Below the pieces are notes generated by a model. That model saw only the letters and a program-made list of their open reading frames with translations, had not been told where the DNA came from and did no database searches. The translations under genes and the position numbers were made by a program. A stretch of DNA of 64,000 nt, taken from NCBI RefSeq assembly GCF_900230215.1, contig NZ_LT907982.1, positions 1,860,001 to 1,924,000 of the forward strand. The letters are read 5' to 3'. Below are positions 53,303 to 62,388 of this stretch, piece after piece. The DNA is from Jatrophihabitans sp. GAS493. GTDB taxonomy: Bacteria > Actinomycetota > Actinomycetes > Mycobacteriales > Jatrophihabitantaceae. Every line of letters begins with the position of its first letter. Positions within the stretch are counted from its first letter, which is position 1.

Positions 53303-53839
53303 ATGACCGCCATCGGGCGCCTCCCCGCGCCGCATCACCCCTCAGTCCTGCCCTCCGAGCCGTTGAACCCCATCCAGCTCGTCGAGTTCACCCGTTTCCT
53401 GGCCGACGAGGTCCGCTCCGGGATGTACCCATTCCAGTACGACGCCGAGACACGCTGGCATCAACGGCTCTACCGCGACCAGCGCGTCGATGTCTGGCTG
53501 ATCAGCTGGATGCCAACCCAGGGCACCCAGCTTCACGATCACGGAGGCTCGTCCGGATCCTTCACCGTTATCAGCGGGCAGCTGTCGGAGGCCGTCTACA
53601 CGCGCACCGGCCGCGGAGCCGGAGGCCTGCGGGAGCGCACCCACCAGGCCGGGCGCAGCGTCGGCTTCGACGGCAACTACGTCCACGACGTCCGCAACAC
53701 CTCCGACAAGCCAGCCGTGAGTATTCATGCCTACTCCTCGCCGCTGACGACCATGAACTTCTATGACGTCGAAGACGGGGCCATGGTGCGGTTGGCCACC
53801 CTGGACACCGAAGACCCGGAGCCCGACTTCACGGCCTGA
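53303..53839 (+). CDS. cysteine dioxygenase (type I, cupin)
   Basis: 178 residues, ATG with GGAG 9 bases upstream. Non-haem iron cupin that oxidises cysteine to cysteine sulfinate. Ligand motif HDHGGSSGSFTVISGQLSE (about residue 75) and the later His in NYVHDVRN complete the three-His site. SIHAYSSPLTTMNFYD is the typical C-terminal strand pair. Actinobacterial relatives have this length. A putative Cys-ending uORF lies 104 bp upstream. Confidence 0.9.
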   Translation: MTAIGRLPAPHHPSVLPSEPLNPIQLVEFTRFLADEVRSGMYPFQYDAETRWHQRLYRDQRVDVWLISWMPTQGTQLHDHGGSSGSFTVISGQLSEAVYTRTGRGAGGLRERTHQAGRSVGFDGNYVHDVRNTSDKPAVSIHAYSSPLTTMNFYDVEDGAMVRLATLDTEDPEPDFTA

Positions 53840-53866
53840 CGGCCAACAGTTTGGCTGCCGGTCGCG

Positions 53867-54400
53867 TCAGTGCCCGGCGGTCTGCGAATTCGCGTCGGAG
53901 GTCGCGTCGGAGGTCGTCACCTCGGTGATGCGAGCGGTGGCGACGTCGAAGACGAAGCCCCGGACCGAGTCACGGTAGGGCAGCCAGGGGCATTCGCGGA
54001 CCCGGGTGAGGGAGAGTCGCACATCCTCGACCAGGTCGGTGAACCCGGGCACCCGCCAGGGCGGGGCCTCTCCGGTCTCGCTGGCCAGCGTCGCGCGGAA
54101 CTCGTCGTCGTTGAAGTTGAACATGCCACAGTCGGTGTGGTGGATGAGGACGATCTCGCGAGTGCCGATGGCCCGCTGGCTGATGGCCAGGGAGCGGAGC
54201 ACGTCATCGGTGATCACCCCACCGGCATTGCGGAGTAGGTGTGCGTCGCCGATGTCCAGGCCGAGCGCACCGAAGAGGTCCAGGCGGGAGTCCATGCAGG
54301 TGACGACGGTCAGCCGCAGCTTGGGCCGGACCGGTCGGGCCCCGGGGAAGGAGCTGACGTAGTGGTCGTTGTCATGTATGAGGTGATCGATTGCGGACAC
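53867..54400 (-). CDS. beta-class carbonic anhydrase
   Basis: 177 residues from GTG 54400; a TTG at 54412 would add four. Zinc ligands are in VVTCMDSRLD (Cys and the Asp/Arg dyad, about residue 35) and IHHTDCGMF (His and Cys, about 90). NAGGVITDDVLRSLAISQRAIGTREI is typical of the Rv1284-like subgroup. Interconverts CO2 and bicarbonate in the cytoplasm. Convergent with cysteine dioxygenase, 27 bp apart. Confidence 0.9.
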   Translation of the reverse strand: MSAIDHLIHDNDHYVSSFPGARPVRPKLRLTVVTCMDSRLDLFGALGLDIGDAHLLRNAGGVITDDVLRSLAISQRAIGTREIVLIHHTDCGMFNFNDDEFRATLASETGEAPPWRVPGFTDLVEDVRLSLTRVRECPWLPYRDSVRGFVFDVATARITEVTTSDATSDANSQTAGH

Positions 54401-54526
54401 GCAGTAAGTCAATCAGTTGAGCGGCGGCTGTAGCTACTGACTGCGCCCGAGTTCACTGTCGAGCGTGGTCGGTCGCCCAGATCGGGACCCGGGAACGTCT
54501 GAGGTGCCCCCGTTCGTTGCATCGGT

Positions 54527-55393
54527 GTGCATTCAACCAACAACGCCCTCAAGACGGCGGTGCTCTTCGGAGCCCTCTCCGGTCTGCTGCTACTCCTCGG
54601 CGGCCTCTTCTTCGGCCGCAGCGGGCTGATCATCGCCTTCTTCCTGGCTCTGGCGATCAACGCATTCAGCTACTTCAACTCCGACAAGATCGCGCTGCGT
54701 TCCATGCAATCCCGCCCGGTGAGTGAGGCTGAGCAGCCGGCGATGTATTCAATTGTTCGCGAACTCGCCACAGCCGCGCACCAGCCGATGCCGCGGCTCT
54801 ACGTATCGCCGACGGCGTCGCCGAACGCCTTCGCGACCGGACGCAGCCCGCGCCACGCCGCCGTCTGCTGCACCGAGGGCATCCTGCAGATCCTCGATCG
54901 GCGCGAGCTGCGGGCCGTTCTCGGTCACGAGCTGAGCCACGTCTACAACCGTGACATCCTGATCTCCTCGGTGGCCGCCACCTTCGCGACCGCGGTTACC
55001 TTCGTGGCGAACTTCGCGCTCTTCTTCGGCGGCGGCGACGACCGTGATCGCAACCCGATCGCCGGCCTGCTGATGGTCTTCCTGGCTCCGGTCGCGGCCA
55101 GCATCATCCAGCTCGGGATCAGCCGCTCGCGCGAGTTCCAGGCCGACGAGTCGGGCGCGATCCTCTCCAACGACCCGCTGGCCCTGGCCAGCGCGCTGGC
55201 CAAGCTGCAGTCCGGCACCAACGCCGCACCGCTTCCCCAGGACCCGACACTGGTCACCACCAGCCATCTGATGATCGCCAACCCATTCGGCGCGAAGGGG
55301 ATGAGCAAGCTCTTCGCCACCCACCCGCCGATGCCGGAGCGCATCGCCCGGCTGCAGCGGATGGCTCAGGAGAACCCGGGTTTCCTGCGCTGA
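54527..55393 (+). CDS. htpX: membrane zinc metalloprotease HtpX
   Basis: 288 residues, GTG start. N-terminal helices (about 8-45), zinc motif [14 protein letters not shown] (about residue 130), two further helices (about 148-200) and the third ligand in [11 protein letters not shown]. HtpX degrades misfolded membrane proteins with the active site in the cytoplasm. In mycobacteria it neighbours menaquinone isoprenoid genes; a similar neighbourhood is seen here over a longer distance. Confidence 0.93.
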   Translation: MHSTNNALKTAVLFGALSGLLLLLGGLFFGRSGLIIAFFLALAINAFSYFNSDKIALRSMQSRPVSEAEQPAMYSIVRELATAAHQPMPRLYVSPTASPNAFATGRSPRHAAVCCTEGILQILDRRELRAVLGHELSHVYNRDILISSVAATFATAVTFVANFALFFGGGDDRDRNPIAGLLMVFLAPVAASIIQLGISRSREFQADESGAILSNDPLALASALAKLQSGTNAAPLPQDPTLVTTSHLMIANPFGAKGMSKLFATHPPMPERIARLQRMAQENPGFLR

Positions 55394-55458
55394 TCCCCGG
55401 CGGTAGGTAGCGACGGGCAAGTATTGCCAGCTGTTCGCTACCTATATAGAGTTCTTCC

Positions 55459-55797
55459 ATGGCTCGCCGACCGTCGCCCCAGACCATCGCGGTGCTCCGC
55501 GCCTTCGCCGCCGACGCCCAGACCTGGCGCTACGGCTACGAGCTGGGTCAGCAGGTCGGACTGAAGGCCGGATCGCTCTACCCGATCCTGATCCGGCTCT
55601 GTGACCGCGACCTGCTGGAGGCCTCCTGGGAGAGCGAGGCGCCCCAGGGGCGGCCACCGCGGCACCTGTACCGTCTCACGACCCGAGGGGTGGCGCTCGC
55701 CGCCGAGCTCTCGCCGCAGCTCGCGGCGGCTGATCGCTCCGCAGCCCCGACAGCGAGTCGACGGGCGCGTGTCAGCCCGGCCGCCGGTGTCGCATGA
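55459..55797 (+). CDS. PadR family transcriptional regulator
   Basis: 112 residues. The winged helix-turn-helix reads AVLRAFAADAQTWRYGYELGQQVGLKAGSLYPILIRLCDRDLLEASWE with the wing RHLYRLTTRGVALAAEL. A Ser/Ala/Arg tail replaces the usual C-terminal dimer helix. The stop overlaps the start of the following membrane-protein gene (ATGA), a common PadR arrangement in which the regulator controls its partner. Confidence 0.88.
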   Translation: MARRPSPQTIAVLRAFAADAQTWRYGYELGQQVGLKAGSLYPILIRLCDRDLLEASWESEAPQGRPPRHLYRLTTRGVALAAELSPQLAAADRSAAPTASRRARVSPAAGVA

Positions 55798-56882
55798 ACG
55801 CCCAGCCCAAGCCGGCCGGCGGCCGCGCGGATGCCGCAAGCTGGCTTCTCGCCGCAGTCGGGGCGGCCGTCGCGCCGACGCGTCGCGAGTGGGGCGAGGC
55901 GATGCGGGCCGAACTCGACTCCATCGACGAGCCGGGCGAGCGGCGGCGTTTCGCCCGCAGTTGCGTCAAGGTGATCGTCAGCGACTGGACAACCCTGCGC
56001 AGCGTCCTCGGCTCACTGCTCGTGCTGGCCGCCGTGGTCGTCGGGCTGGTGCTCGCCGGCACGGTTCGCTACCTGCCGCTTCGCCTGGAGGGGGTGGTGC
56101 TGGTGCTCCTGCTGGCGAGCGTGTCGGTCGTGGCTCGGCGCACCCGCAGTCGAGCCTGGCTGCCGCCCTTCGGGCCGGTCGCGGATGCGCCGGCGGGGCG
56201 AGTGCTGCGGGCCGGCGGGTACGCCACCATCGGTGTGCTGATGCTCTTCATGCTGGCCGACCTCCGCTTCGCGCAACGTCAGCAGCACCCCACACCACCC
56301 GACGCGATCTCCGCCCTCGCGTTTGGGATCGCCGCCCTGCTGCTCGTCGGCGTCGCCGTCACCGTTGCGCTGGCTACCTCGCAACGCTCGCCGTTCGACG
56401 CGACCGGGCTGGCCGTCGTCGGGCTGCTCAGCGCGGGCGCGGGCCTGGTCTGGTACGTCGTGATCCTGCTGCAGTCCTACGTCGACACCGGCCTACTCGC
56501 CGTCGCGGCGCTGCTGGTGGCGGCCCTGGTCGGGGTAGCCGCGATGACTCTGACGGCCTGGTCGGGTGCTCCCAGCGCAACCAGCCTGCTCGCCGGGCTC
56601 TGTGCGGCCGTCTTCGCGTCGCTGCTCATCTTCACCGCCCCGCAGGCGACGTACGCGCTCTTCCCGGGTAGCGTCCCCGACCCGTCGCCCGGGTCCTACT
56701 GGCCGCAGCTCGATCCAGCCGGCCACCAGGAGCAGGATCGGGTCGAAGCCAGCGACCCGTACGTCGGGCTGGTCCTCGTCGGAGGCGTGCTGACGCTCGT
56801 CGCCTGCGGCCTGCTCGGGGCGATGACGCGCCGCCCAGTCGGTGGACCGGACCGACCTGAACTGGAGCCCGCCTCTCAGTAG
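55794..56882 (+). CDS. multi-helix membrane protein coupled to PadR
   Basis: 362 residues. A soluble N-terminal part (about 1-65: WLLAAVGAAVAPTRREWGEAMRAELDSI, similar to the helix seen in PadR-linked permease-like proteins) is followed by about eight hydrophobic segments, with a short extracytoplasmic loop around FPGSVPDPSPGSYWPQLDP. No transport or catalytic motif is recognised. Function unknown; probably regulated by the PadR protein. Confidence 0.75.
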   Translation: MNAQPKPAGGRADAASWLLAAVGAAVAPTRREWGEAMRAELDSIDEPGERRRFARSCVKVIVSDWTTLRSVLGSLLVLAAVVVGLVLAGTVRYLPLRLEGVVLVLLLASVSVVARRTRSRAWLPPFGPVADAPAGRVLRAGGYATIGVLMLFMLADLRFAQRQQHPTPPDAISALAFGIAALLLVGVAVTVALATSQRSPFDATGLAVVGLLSAGAGLVWYVVILLQSYVDTGLLAVAALLVAALVGVAAMTLTAWSGAPSATSLLAGLCAAVFASLLIFTAPQATYALFPGSVPDPSPGSYWPQLDPAGHQEQDRVEASDPYVGLVLVGGVLTLVACGLLGAMTRRPVGGPDRPELEPASQ

Positions 56883-56913
56883 ACGCTCCGGGTGGCTCCC
56901 CTATGGTGGTCCC

Positions 56914-58134
56914 GTGCAAAGACGCCGGCCCGCGCCGCCCGCCACCCATCGCCTGGTCGCTGCACTGGGCCTTCTCGCCGGTATCGCCAGTCTGGTCAGC
57001 CTCAACCCCAGCGGCTCCCCGGCCGCCGCCGCACCGATTGACTCGCCCGCCCCGGTCGCGCTCATGGCGCCGCGCTCCGACGTGACGCTCACGGCGTCCT
57101 CGCGGCGGCTCTTCGACCTGCGTGACCCGGCCATCGACGAGGCCAGCGGCCTGGTGGTCGGGTCGAAGTCACCCGGCGTCCTCTACGCCCAGAATGACAG
57201 CGGAGACTCGGCCCGGTTCTTCGCGATGAACGCCGAGACGGGCGCGACGGTGGCCGTCTGCACCGTCCATTCGGCGACGAACGTCGACTGGGAGGATATG
57301 GCCGGCGGTCACGACGTCGACGGCAAGGCCTACATCTGGATCGGCGACATCGGAGACAACGACAGCTCGCGGGACTCGATCACCGTCTACCAGGTTCCGG
57401 AGCCAACGCTCGCCGCATCCGATCGGGGGGTGCCCTGCTCGGTGACGCCGACCAAGACCTGGAAGCTGCGCTACCCCGACGGCGCCCAGAACGCCGAGTC
57501 GCTGATGTTCGACCCGCTGCGTCATCGCCTCTACATCGCGACCAAGACCTTCAGCGGATCGAGCAACGTGTACCTGGTGCCGCAGCAGCCGACCACCGGC
57601 GTCCAGCAACTCCAGCGAATCGCCTCGATCTCCGTCGGGCCGACCGACGATGCGAGCGCCACCAACGGACCGGTGGGGGTGGCCGGCGGCTTCATGGTCA
57701 CCGGTGGCGCGTTCAGTCCGGACGGGTCACTGCTGGTGCTGCGCACCTACTCCAGTGCGCACCTTTGGCGGGTGAACGGCGGCGACGTGGCGGCGGCCCT
57801 GCAGCAACCCCAGCTCTCCTTCGATCTCCCGGCCCAACCCCAGGGCGAGGGAATCGCCTTCACGAGCGTGACGGGCACGGTGCACACCCCGCGTCAGGTC
57901 GGTCTTCTCATCGACAGCGAGAAATCAGGCTCCGGTGTCTATGCGGTGACCTTGACCCTGCCGCCGGTGGCGACCCCCACCCCGGTCGCGCCGATCGCCC
58001 GATCGAGCGCGATCGCGACGCCCGACTCGACCGAAGCCTCCTCCGGTCAGCTGCTGTGGGTGCTGCTGGCCGCGTCTGCCGGCATCGCGGTCGTCGTCGG
58101 GGTCATCGTATTGCTCCGCGCGCGACGTCCATGA
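56914..58134 (+). CDS. exported beta-propeller-like protein with C-terminal membrane anchor
   Basis: 406 residues from GTG 56914. Signal peptide about 1-38 (cut near AAA/AP). The extracellular part has repeated strand patterns ([81 protein letters not shown]) suggesting a beta-propeller. A Pro/Thr linker, a helix (about 378-399) and RARRP end the chain. No enzyme assignment is possible. Overlaps rmlA tail to tail by 32 bp. Confidence 0.75.
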   Translation: MQRRRPAPPATHRLVAALGLLAGIASLVSLNPSGSPAAAAPIDSPAPVALMAPRSDVTLTASSRRLFDLRDPAIDEASGLVVGSKSPGVLYAQNDSGDSARFFAMNAETGATVAVCTVHSATNVDWEDMAGGHDVDGKAYIWIGDIGDNDSSRDSITVYQVPEPTLAASDRGVPCSVTPTKTWKLRYPDGAQNAESLMFDPLRHRLYIATKTFSGSSNVYLVPQQPTTGVQQLQRIASISVGPTDDASATNGPVGVAGGFMVTGGAFSPDGSLLVLRTYSSAHLWRVNGGDVAAALQQPQLSFDLPAQPQGEGIAFTSVTGTVHTPRQVGLLIDSEKSGSGVYAVTLTLPPVATPTPVAPIARSSAIATPDSTEASSGQLLWVLLAASAGIAVVVGVIVLLRARRP

Positions 58135-58978
58135 CGTACCGCCCGTAGCCCGACTTCTGCAGCTTCTCGCCGAGCGCGTACGTCTCTTCGGCCGTGATGA
58201 AGCCGTTGTGGAAGGCGATCTCCTCGATACAGGCGATCCGCACGCCCTGCCGGTGCTCCAGCACCTGCACGAACTGCCCGGCCTCCAGCAGCGAATCATG
58301 GGTACCGGTGTCCAGCCACGCCGTGCCGCGGCCGAGGTCGACCAGCTTCGCCGCGCCGTTGTCCACGTAGATGTTGTTCAGGTCGGTGATCTCGTACTCG
58401 CCCCGAGCCGACGGCTGCAGCGTCCGCGCGATCTCCAGCACGTCGTTGTCGTAGAAGTACAGGCCGGTGACGGCCATGTTCGACTTCGGGACCGCCGGCT
58501 TCTCCTCGATCGAGATGAGCGTGCCGTCAGCGCCTGCTTCTGCGACGCCGTAGCGCTCGGGGTCGCTCACGCGGTAGCCGAAGAGCATGCAGCCCTCGGT
58601 CAACTCGGCCGCTGTGTGAAGCTGGGTGCCCAGGCCCTGGCCGTAGAAGATGTTGTCCCCGAGCACGAGGGCCGCGGTGTCGGACCCGACGTGGTCGCGG
58701 CCGATGACGAACGCCTGGGCCAGGCCGTTCGGCTCCGGCTGGGCGGCGTAGCTGAGGTTCAGCCCGAGTTCGCTACCGTCGCCGAGCAGGCGAACGAACT
58801 GATCCTGGTCGTGGGGTGTGGTGATGATCAGGATGTCGCGGATTCCGGCCAGCATCAGCGTCGAGAGCGGGTAGTAGATCATCGGCTTGTCGTAGACCGG
58901 CAGCAGCTGCTTGCTGACGGCGCGGGTGATCGGATGCAGGCGCGTGCCTGACCCACCGGCGAGGATGATGCCCTTCAT
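58103..58978 (-). CDS. rmlA: glucose-1-phosphate thymidylyltransferase
   Basis: 291 residues, full length. First enzyme of dTDP-rhamnose synthesis (dTTP + glucose-1-phosphate). Nucleotide-binding motif [44 protein letters not shown] at the N-terminus, [13 protein letters not shown] and [20 protein letters not shown] in the middle. No other rml genes are adjacent. Probably supplies sugar for the cell wall. Confidence 0.94.
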   Translation of the reverse strand: MKGIILAGGSGTRLHPITRAVSKQLLPVYDKPMIYYPLSTLMLAGIRDILIITTPHDQDQFVRLLGDGSELGLNLSYAAQPEPNGLAQAFVIGRDHVGSDTAALVLGDNIFYGQGLGTQLHTAAELTEGCMLFGYRVSDPERYGVAEAGADGTLISIEEKPAVPKSNMAVTGLYFYDNDVLEIARTLQPSARGEYEITDLNNIYVDNGAAKLVDLGRGTAWLDTGTHDSLLEAGQFVQVLEHRQGVRIACIEEIAFHNGFITAEETYALGEKLQKSGYGRYVMDVARGAIR

Positions 58979-59016
58979 CGTTGAACTGCCTTCTCTCAGG
59001 TCTACGGGTACGCGCG

Positions 59017-59508
59017 TCAGCGGTAGTTGACGTATTGCAGGGCGACACCGGTATCGGCGTCCTTGAGCAGGGCGATTACCGCCTGCAGGTCGTCACGCTT
59101 CTTTCCGCTGACCCGCAGCTGGTCACCCTGGATCTGCGCCTGGACGCCCTTCGGGCCGTTGTCGCGGATGATCTTGGCGATCTTCTTCGCCTGGTCGGAG
59201 TCGATGCCCTGCTGCATGGTCGCATGGATCAGGTACTGCTTGCCCGAGGATGCCGGCTCGCCGGCGTCGAGGGCCTTGAGTGAGATCGATCGCTTGATCA
59301 GCTTCTCCTTGAAGACCTCCAGTGCGGCGACGACGCGCTCCTCGGTGTCGGCCTTCAGCGTGATGCCAAGCTCGCCCGACCAGTCGATCGAGCTGTTGGT
59401 GCCGCGAAAGTCGAAGCGCTGCGCGAGTTCCTTGGAGGCCTGGTTGAGGGCGTTGTCGACCTCTTGGCGATCGATCTTGCTAACGACGTCGAACGACGGA
59501 TCAGCCAT
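59017..59508 (-). CDS. YajQ family cyclic di-GMP/nucleotide-binding protein
   Basis: 163 residues from ATG 59508, with AAAGG 9 bases upstream. [37 protein letters not shown] is the family signature. YSIxLKAL-type strands ([13 protein letters not shown]), [16 protein letters not shown] and [18 protein letters not shown] follow. YajQ proteins have two ferredoxin-like lobes and bind c-di-GMP or nucleotides in some species. Its role in actinobacteria is not defined. Confidence 0.9.
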   Translation of the reverse strand: MADPSFDVVSKIDRQEVDNALNQASKELAQRFDFRGTNSSIDWSGELGITLKADTEERVVAALEVFKEKLIKRSISLKALDAGEPASSGKQYLIHATMQQGIDSDQAKKIAKIIRDNGPKGVQAQIQGDQLRVSGKKRDDLQAVIALLKDADTGVALQYVNYR

Positions 59509-59622
59509 GTTCTGGGACCTTTCTTTCGGGATTGAGGTGGGCGGGCGATGACGGATGTCAGCGACGGTGATCTTCTGTTGTAAACTTCGACACCGTTGCC
59601 GATTTGTCGGCAGCACATCCCT

Positions 59623-59704
59623 GGCGGGTTGCCCGAGTGGTCAAAGGGAGCGGTCTGTAAAACCGCCGGCTCAGCCTACGTTGGTTCAAACCCAACACCC
59701 GCCA
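59623..59704 (+). tRNA. tRNA-Tyr(GTA)
   Basis: 82 nt. The acceptor stem GGCGGGT pairs with ACCCGCC; anticodon GTA at 59657-59659. A long variable arm (class II) and a TTCAAAC T-loop are present. The CCA end is not encoded. The hairpin at 59712 is a likely terminator. Confidence 0.96.
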
Positions 59705-59711
59705 CCGCCTT

Positions 59712-59739
59712 GGCCCTCGGGAGTTCGCTCCCGGGGGCC
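59712..59739 (+). terminator. terminator after tRNA-Tyr
   Basis: A 12-bp stem, GGCCCTCGGGAG / CTCCCGGGGGCC with one G-T, is capped by a TTCG tetraloop, 8 bp after the tRNA. Confidence 0.75.
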
Positions 59740-59865
59740 GCTGCGTTTCCGGGGGAGGGTTTTCTGGGAAAGGCTCTCTGGCGGGGGTTCTGGAATGGCG
59801 GGCCACGACTCGAGCCACCGTGTCCGATGCGCGTGAAGCGGCGATTACTTTAGTTTCACAAATGG

Positions 59866-59941
59866 TTGCACGTTGACTACCTTCTGTTCATACTTGAGCC
59901 TAAGGCCCAGGTGATCTTCTCCCCGTGCGACCACCTGGGCC
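59866..59941 (+). promoter_or_regulatory. promoter followed at once by a 10-bp hairpin; possible small RNA
   Basis: TTGCAC (59866-59871), a 17-bp spacer and CATACT (59889-59894) form a good promoter. The predicted start near 59901 is followed directly by GGCCCAGGTG (59904-59913) and its exact complement at 59932-59941 with an 18-nt loop. No gene occurs before tRNA-Thr at 60141, so either a short structured RNA or the tRNA leader starts here. The rest of 59742-60140 shows nothing else. Confidence 0.4.
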
Positions 59942-60140
59942 CCACTATGTCCGCAGCAAGGTGCGTCGCCGGACTGGTCGGGTTCAGCCACGCTGGGCTG
60001 TGTGTGTCGTGACACAGCGTGATCTGGCGCTGGTGAGCCGATCTCGTTTTCATCCCACGCCAGGGATCGTGTATCGTCTTTCGACGGCGCAGTTGTCCGT
60101 GATCGCCGTCATTTTTTGGCGCGTTCACGTCGGTGTGCGT

Positions 60141-60213
60141 GCCCCCTTAGCTCAGTCGGCAGAGCGTCTCCATGGTAAGGAGAAGGTCTACGGTTCGATT
60201 CCGTAAGGGGGCT
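60141..60213 (+). tRNA. tRNA-Thr(GGT)
   Basis: 73 nt. Acceptor stem GCCCCCT / AGGGGGC, D-arm TAGCTCAGTCGGCAGAGC, anticodon GGT at 60174-60176 in a TCTCC/GGAGA stem, T-loop TTCGATT. No encoded CCA. Confidence 0.96.
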
Positions 60214-60287
60214 CTGGCAGTGCAAGACCCCAGCGTTACCAGCTGTAAGGCAATTTCAGCAGTGTCATCAGTACCAGCATCAAGCGC

Positions 60288-60320
60288 AGTAGCACGACCA
60301 GTAGCACGACCAGTAGCACA
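60288..60320 (+). repeat. 12-bp tandem repeat between tRNA-Thr and tRNA-Met
   Basis: AGTAGCACGACC is repeated twice exactly (60288-60311), followed by a partial third copy, AGTAGCACA. It fills the end of the spacer just before the tRNA-Met acceptor stem. Probably replication slippage. Confidence 0.85.
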
Positions 60321-60322
60321 GG

Positions 60323-60395
60323 GGCGGGGTAGCTCAGTTGGTAGAGCAAGCGGCTCATAATCGCTGTGTCGCCGGTTCAAGTCCGGCCCTCGCTA
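60323..60395 (+). tRNA. tRNA-Met(CAT), elongator type
   Basis: 73 nt. Acceptor GGCGGGG pairs with CCTCGCT through two G-T pairs; anticodon CAT at 60356-60358. The T-arm is GCCGG/CCGGC. The anticodon stem AGCGG/TCGCT lacks the three G-C pairs and the mismatched first pair of an initiator, so it is the elongator. An Ile2 identity (lysidine) cannot be excluded but is less likely. Confidence 0.94.
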
Positions 60396-60493
60396 CGTGG
60401 CCAGAGACGGACAGCGCGATCTCTAGCTAGAATTACTTGCAGCACCGTGATCAGTGCATCATCTGGTCATTTACGAATCCGAGAGGCAACACC

Positions 60494-60658
60494 GTGGCAG
60501 CCACCGAAGTCCGTCCCAAGATCACCTTGGCGTGCCAGGAGTGCAAGCACCGCAACTACATCACCAAGAAGAACCGGCGCAACGACCCGGACCGTCTTGA
60601 CCTGAAGAAGTTCTGCCCGAACTGCGGCAAGCACACTGAGCACCGCGAGACCCGCTAG
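60494..60658 (+). CDS. rpmG: 50S ribosomal protein L33
   Basis: 54 residues, GTG with GAGAGG 7 bases upstream. [49 protein letters not shown] is a complete L33 with both zinc CxxC pairs, the C+ form. The tRNA-Met/rpmG/hadA/hadB neighbourhood matches mycobacteria. Confidence 0.96.
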   Translation: MAATEVRPKITLACQECKHRNYITKKNRRNDPDRLDLKKFCPNCGKHTEHRETR

Positions 60659-60680
60659 TCAGCTAGCGATTTCGACGCGA

Positions 60681-60714
60681 AACCCCCGTCAGGCCTGAGC
60701 CTGCCGGGGGTTTT
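60681..60714 (+). terminator. terminator after rpmG
   Basis: AACCCCCGTCAGGC pairs with GCCTGCCGGGGGTT over 13 of 14 positions around a 4-nt loop and is followed by a T-run (TTTT), a classic intrinsic terminator 22 bp after the stop. Confidence 0.85.
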
Positions 60715-60762
60715 CTGCATCTGGACACCGGGGATTCGGGTGTGGGAAGAATTTCACAGTGC

Positions 60763-60791
60763 TTGGCGTCGCGGATACTTCCGCCTACGGT
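60763..60791 (+). promoter_or_regulatory. predicted promoter of the tetR-DUF4873 unit (leaderless)
   Basis: TTGGCG (60763-60768), a 17-bp spacer and TACGGT (60786-60791) place the transcription start at about 60798, the G of the chosen GTG. The regulator is thus probably translated from a leaderless mRNA. Confidence 0.45.
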
Positions 60792-60797
60792 TGTCGA

Positions 60798-61568
60798 GTG
60801 TCCCGCACACTGCCAACTGATCGACTTCCCAGCTCCAACCCGGCGCCCGTTTCGACTCTGACCGCTGACCCGGCATCGGCACCGGATGCTGCGGGCGCCG
60901 AGCGGCTTCCCGACGGTCGCAGCCACCGTTGGAATGAGCACCGGGAGCAGCGGCGGGCGGCGATTGTCGCGGCGGGAGTCCGCGCCGTCGACGAGTACGG
61001 CATCGAGGTCGGCGTCCACCAGATCGCCCGCTCAGCCCACGTCAGCCGCACCGTGCTCTATCGCTACTTCCGTGACAAGGACGATCTGACTCAGGCGATG
61101 GCCGCGAGCCTTTCGAACGAGATCGTCGAACTGATCGTCACCGCCCTTGAGGCCGAGGACACCCCGGGCCAGATGATTCTGGCCACCGTCACGGCGATCG
61201 CCGAATGGGTCGAAGCGCACCCTCGCCTCTACCACTTCCTGCGCGTCCGCTCCTCGAGCGGGTCGCAGCCGCTGGAGAACATCGAAGCCTCCGTCGCGGC
61301 CAAGCTGGCCGGCCTGCTCAATGCCATTCTGAGCTGGCTCGGCGCCGAGCCGGTCATCTCGCAGATCGCCGCCCACGCGATCGTCGGCCTGGTCGAGAAC
61401 ACCCTCACCTGGTGGGTGATCGACCAGACGGTTCCACGCGACGAACTCTGCACCACCCTTTACGAGTTCATCTGGGACGCAATCTCGGGCTACCTCGCCC
61501 GTGCCGGGTTGAGCCTCGATCTGGCGATGCCGCTTCCTGACGAAGTACGAAACTCGGAGACAACATGA
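60798..61568 (+). CDS. TetR family transcriptional regulator
   Basis: 256 residues from GTG 60798, which coincides with a predicted transcription start. A 45-residue Pro/Ala-rich lead precedes the helix-turn-helix AAIVAAGVRAVDEYGIEVGVHQIARSAHVSRTVLYRYFRDKDDLTQAM. The ligand domain includes EWVEAHPRLYHFLRVRSSSGSQPLENIEASVAAKL, typical of actinobacterial regulators of lipid metabolism. Coupled (ATGA) to the DUF4873 gene and upstream of hadAB. Confidence 0.88.
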   Translation: MSRTLPTDRLPSSNPAPVSTLTADPASAPDAAGAERLPDGRSHRWNEHREQRRAAIVAAGVRAVDEYGIEVGVHQIARSAHVSRTVLYRYFRDKDDLTQAMAASLSNEIVELIVTALEAEDTPGQMILATVTAIAEWVEAHPRLYHFLRVRSSSGSQPLENIEASVAAKLAGLLNAILSWLGAEPVISQIAAHAIVGLVENTLTWWVIDQTVPRDELCTTLYEFIWDAISGYLARAGLSLDLAMPLPDEVRNSETT

Positions 61569-61915
61569 CCGACGAGACGGAATTCAGCGCCAACAGCGCG
61601 GAGGATGGCGAGCCGGTCGAGGAGGGCTACACCGGCCCGGTGGAGCTCGTCGGTAACGGCGTCGCCGGCGTGACCGTGGGGGCGACCCTGACCGGCCACT
61701 TCGATCCCCTGAGCGGGAAGTACAGCTGGTACGGACGCCTGGAGGCCGACCCGGCGGTCGCTGCGCTGGTGCACGGGGGGACGCGCCGCGTGACGCTGCG
61801 CTCGCCGTACGCGGAGGTGAGTACGTCACTGAGCGATGTCGACCCGTGGGGTCGATACCGGGTCGAGGGATTCGGCGCCCCGCCGTTCGAGATCGCCGTC
61901 GACCTAACCTCCTGA
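61565..61915 (+). CDS. DUF4873 domain protein
   Basis: 116 residues, ATGA overlap with tetR. EEGYTGPVELVGNGVAGVTVGATLTGHFDPLSGKYSWYGRLEAD and DVDPWGRYRVEGFGAPPFEI match the DUF4873 pattern, a small beta-barrel domain often fused or adjacent to monooxygenases and TetR regulators. No catalytic function is known. It stands alone between the regulator and hadA. Confidence 0.82.
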   Translation: MTDETEFSANSAEDGEPVEEGYTGPVELVGNGVAGVTVGATLTGHFDPLSGKYSWYGRLEADPAVAALVHGGTRRVTLRSPYAEVSTSLSDVDPWGRYRVEGFGAPPFEIAVDLTS

Positions 61916-61941
61916 GCGCTCCCATGGGCTAACGTCAGCTC

Positions 61942-62388
61942 ATGAGCTTGGACCAGTCGTTCGTCGGTCGGACGTACCCGCCCACTGACAGCTACGAGAT
62001 AGGGCGCGAGAAGATCCGCGAGTTCGCCGAAGCGATCGGAGACTGGAACCCGGTCTACCGGGACTCGGCGGCGGCGAAGGCGCTCGGCTACCAGGACGTG
62101 ATCGCACCGCCCACGATGGCCATCGTCGTCTCGATGCGAGCCAGTGCCCAGGTGATCGGCGACCCTGAGCTAGGTCTGGATTACTCCCGCGTGGTCCACG
62201 GTGAGCAGCGCTTCGTGCACACCCGTCCGATCCGAGCCGGTGATCAGCTCAGTGTCGTGGTCTCGGTCGAGTCGATTCGCCAGGCCGCCGGCAATGACCT
62301 GATCAGTACCAAGAGCGACGCTGTCGATCAGAACGGATCCCTGGTTTTTACCGCCTATTCGACGATCGTGGCCCGAGGAACAGCATGA
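61942..62388 (+). CDS. hadA: (3R)-hydroxyacyl-ACP dehydratase subunit HadA
   Basis: 148 residues. N-terminal MaoC-like hot-dog fold: FVGRTYPPTDSYEIGREKIREFAEAIGDWNPVYRDSAAAKALGYQDVIAPPTMAIVVS. HadA is the non-catalytic, substrate-binding half of the FAS-II dehydratase and needs HadB. The 4-bp overlap with hadB supports a complex. As in mycobacteria, it lies downstream of rpmG. Confidence 0.9.
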   Translation: MSLDQSFVGRTYPPTDSYEIGREKIREFAEAIGDWNPVYRDSAAAKALGYQDVIAPPTMAIVVSMRASAQVIGDPELGLDYSRVVHGEQRFVHTRPIRAGDQLSVVVSVESIRQAAGNDLISTKSDAVDQNGSLVFTAYSTIVARGTA

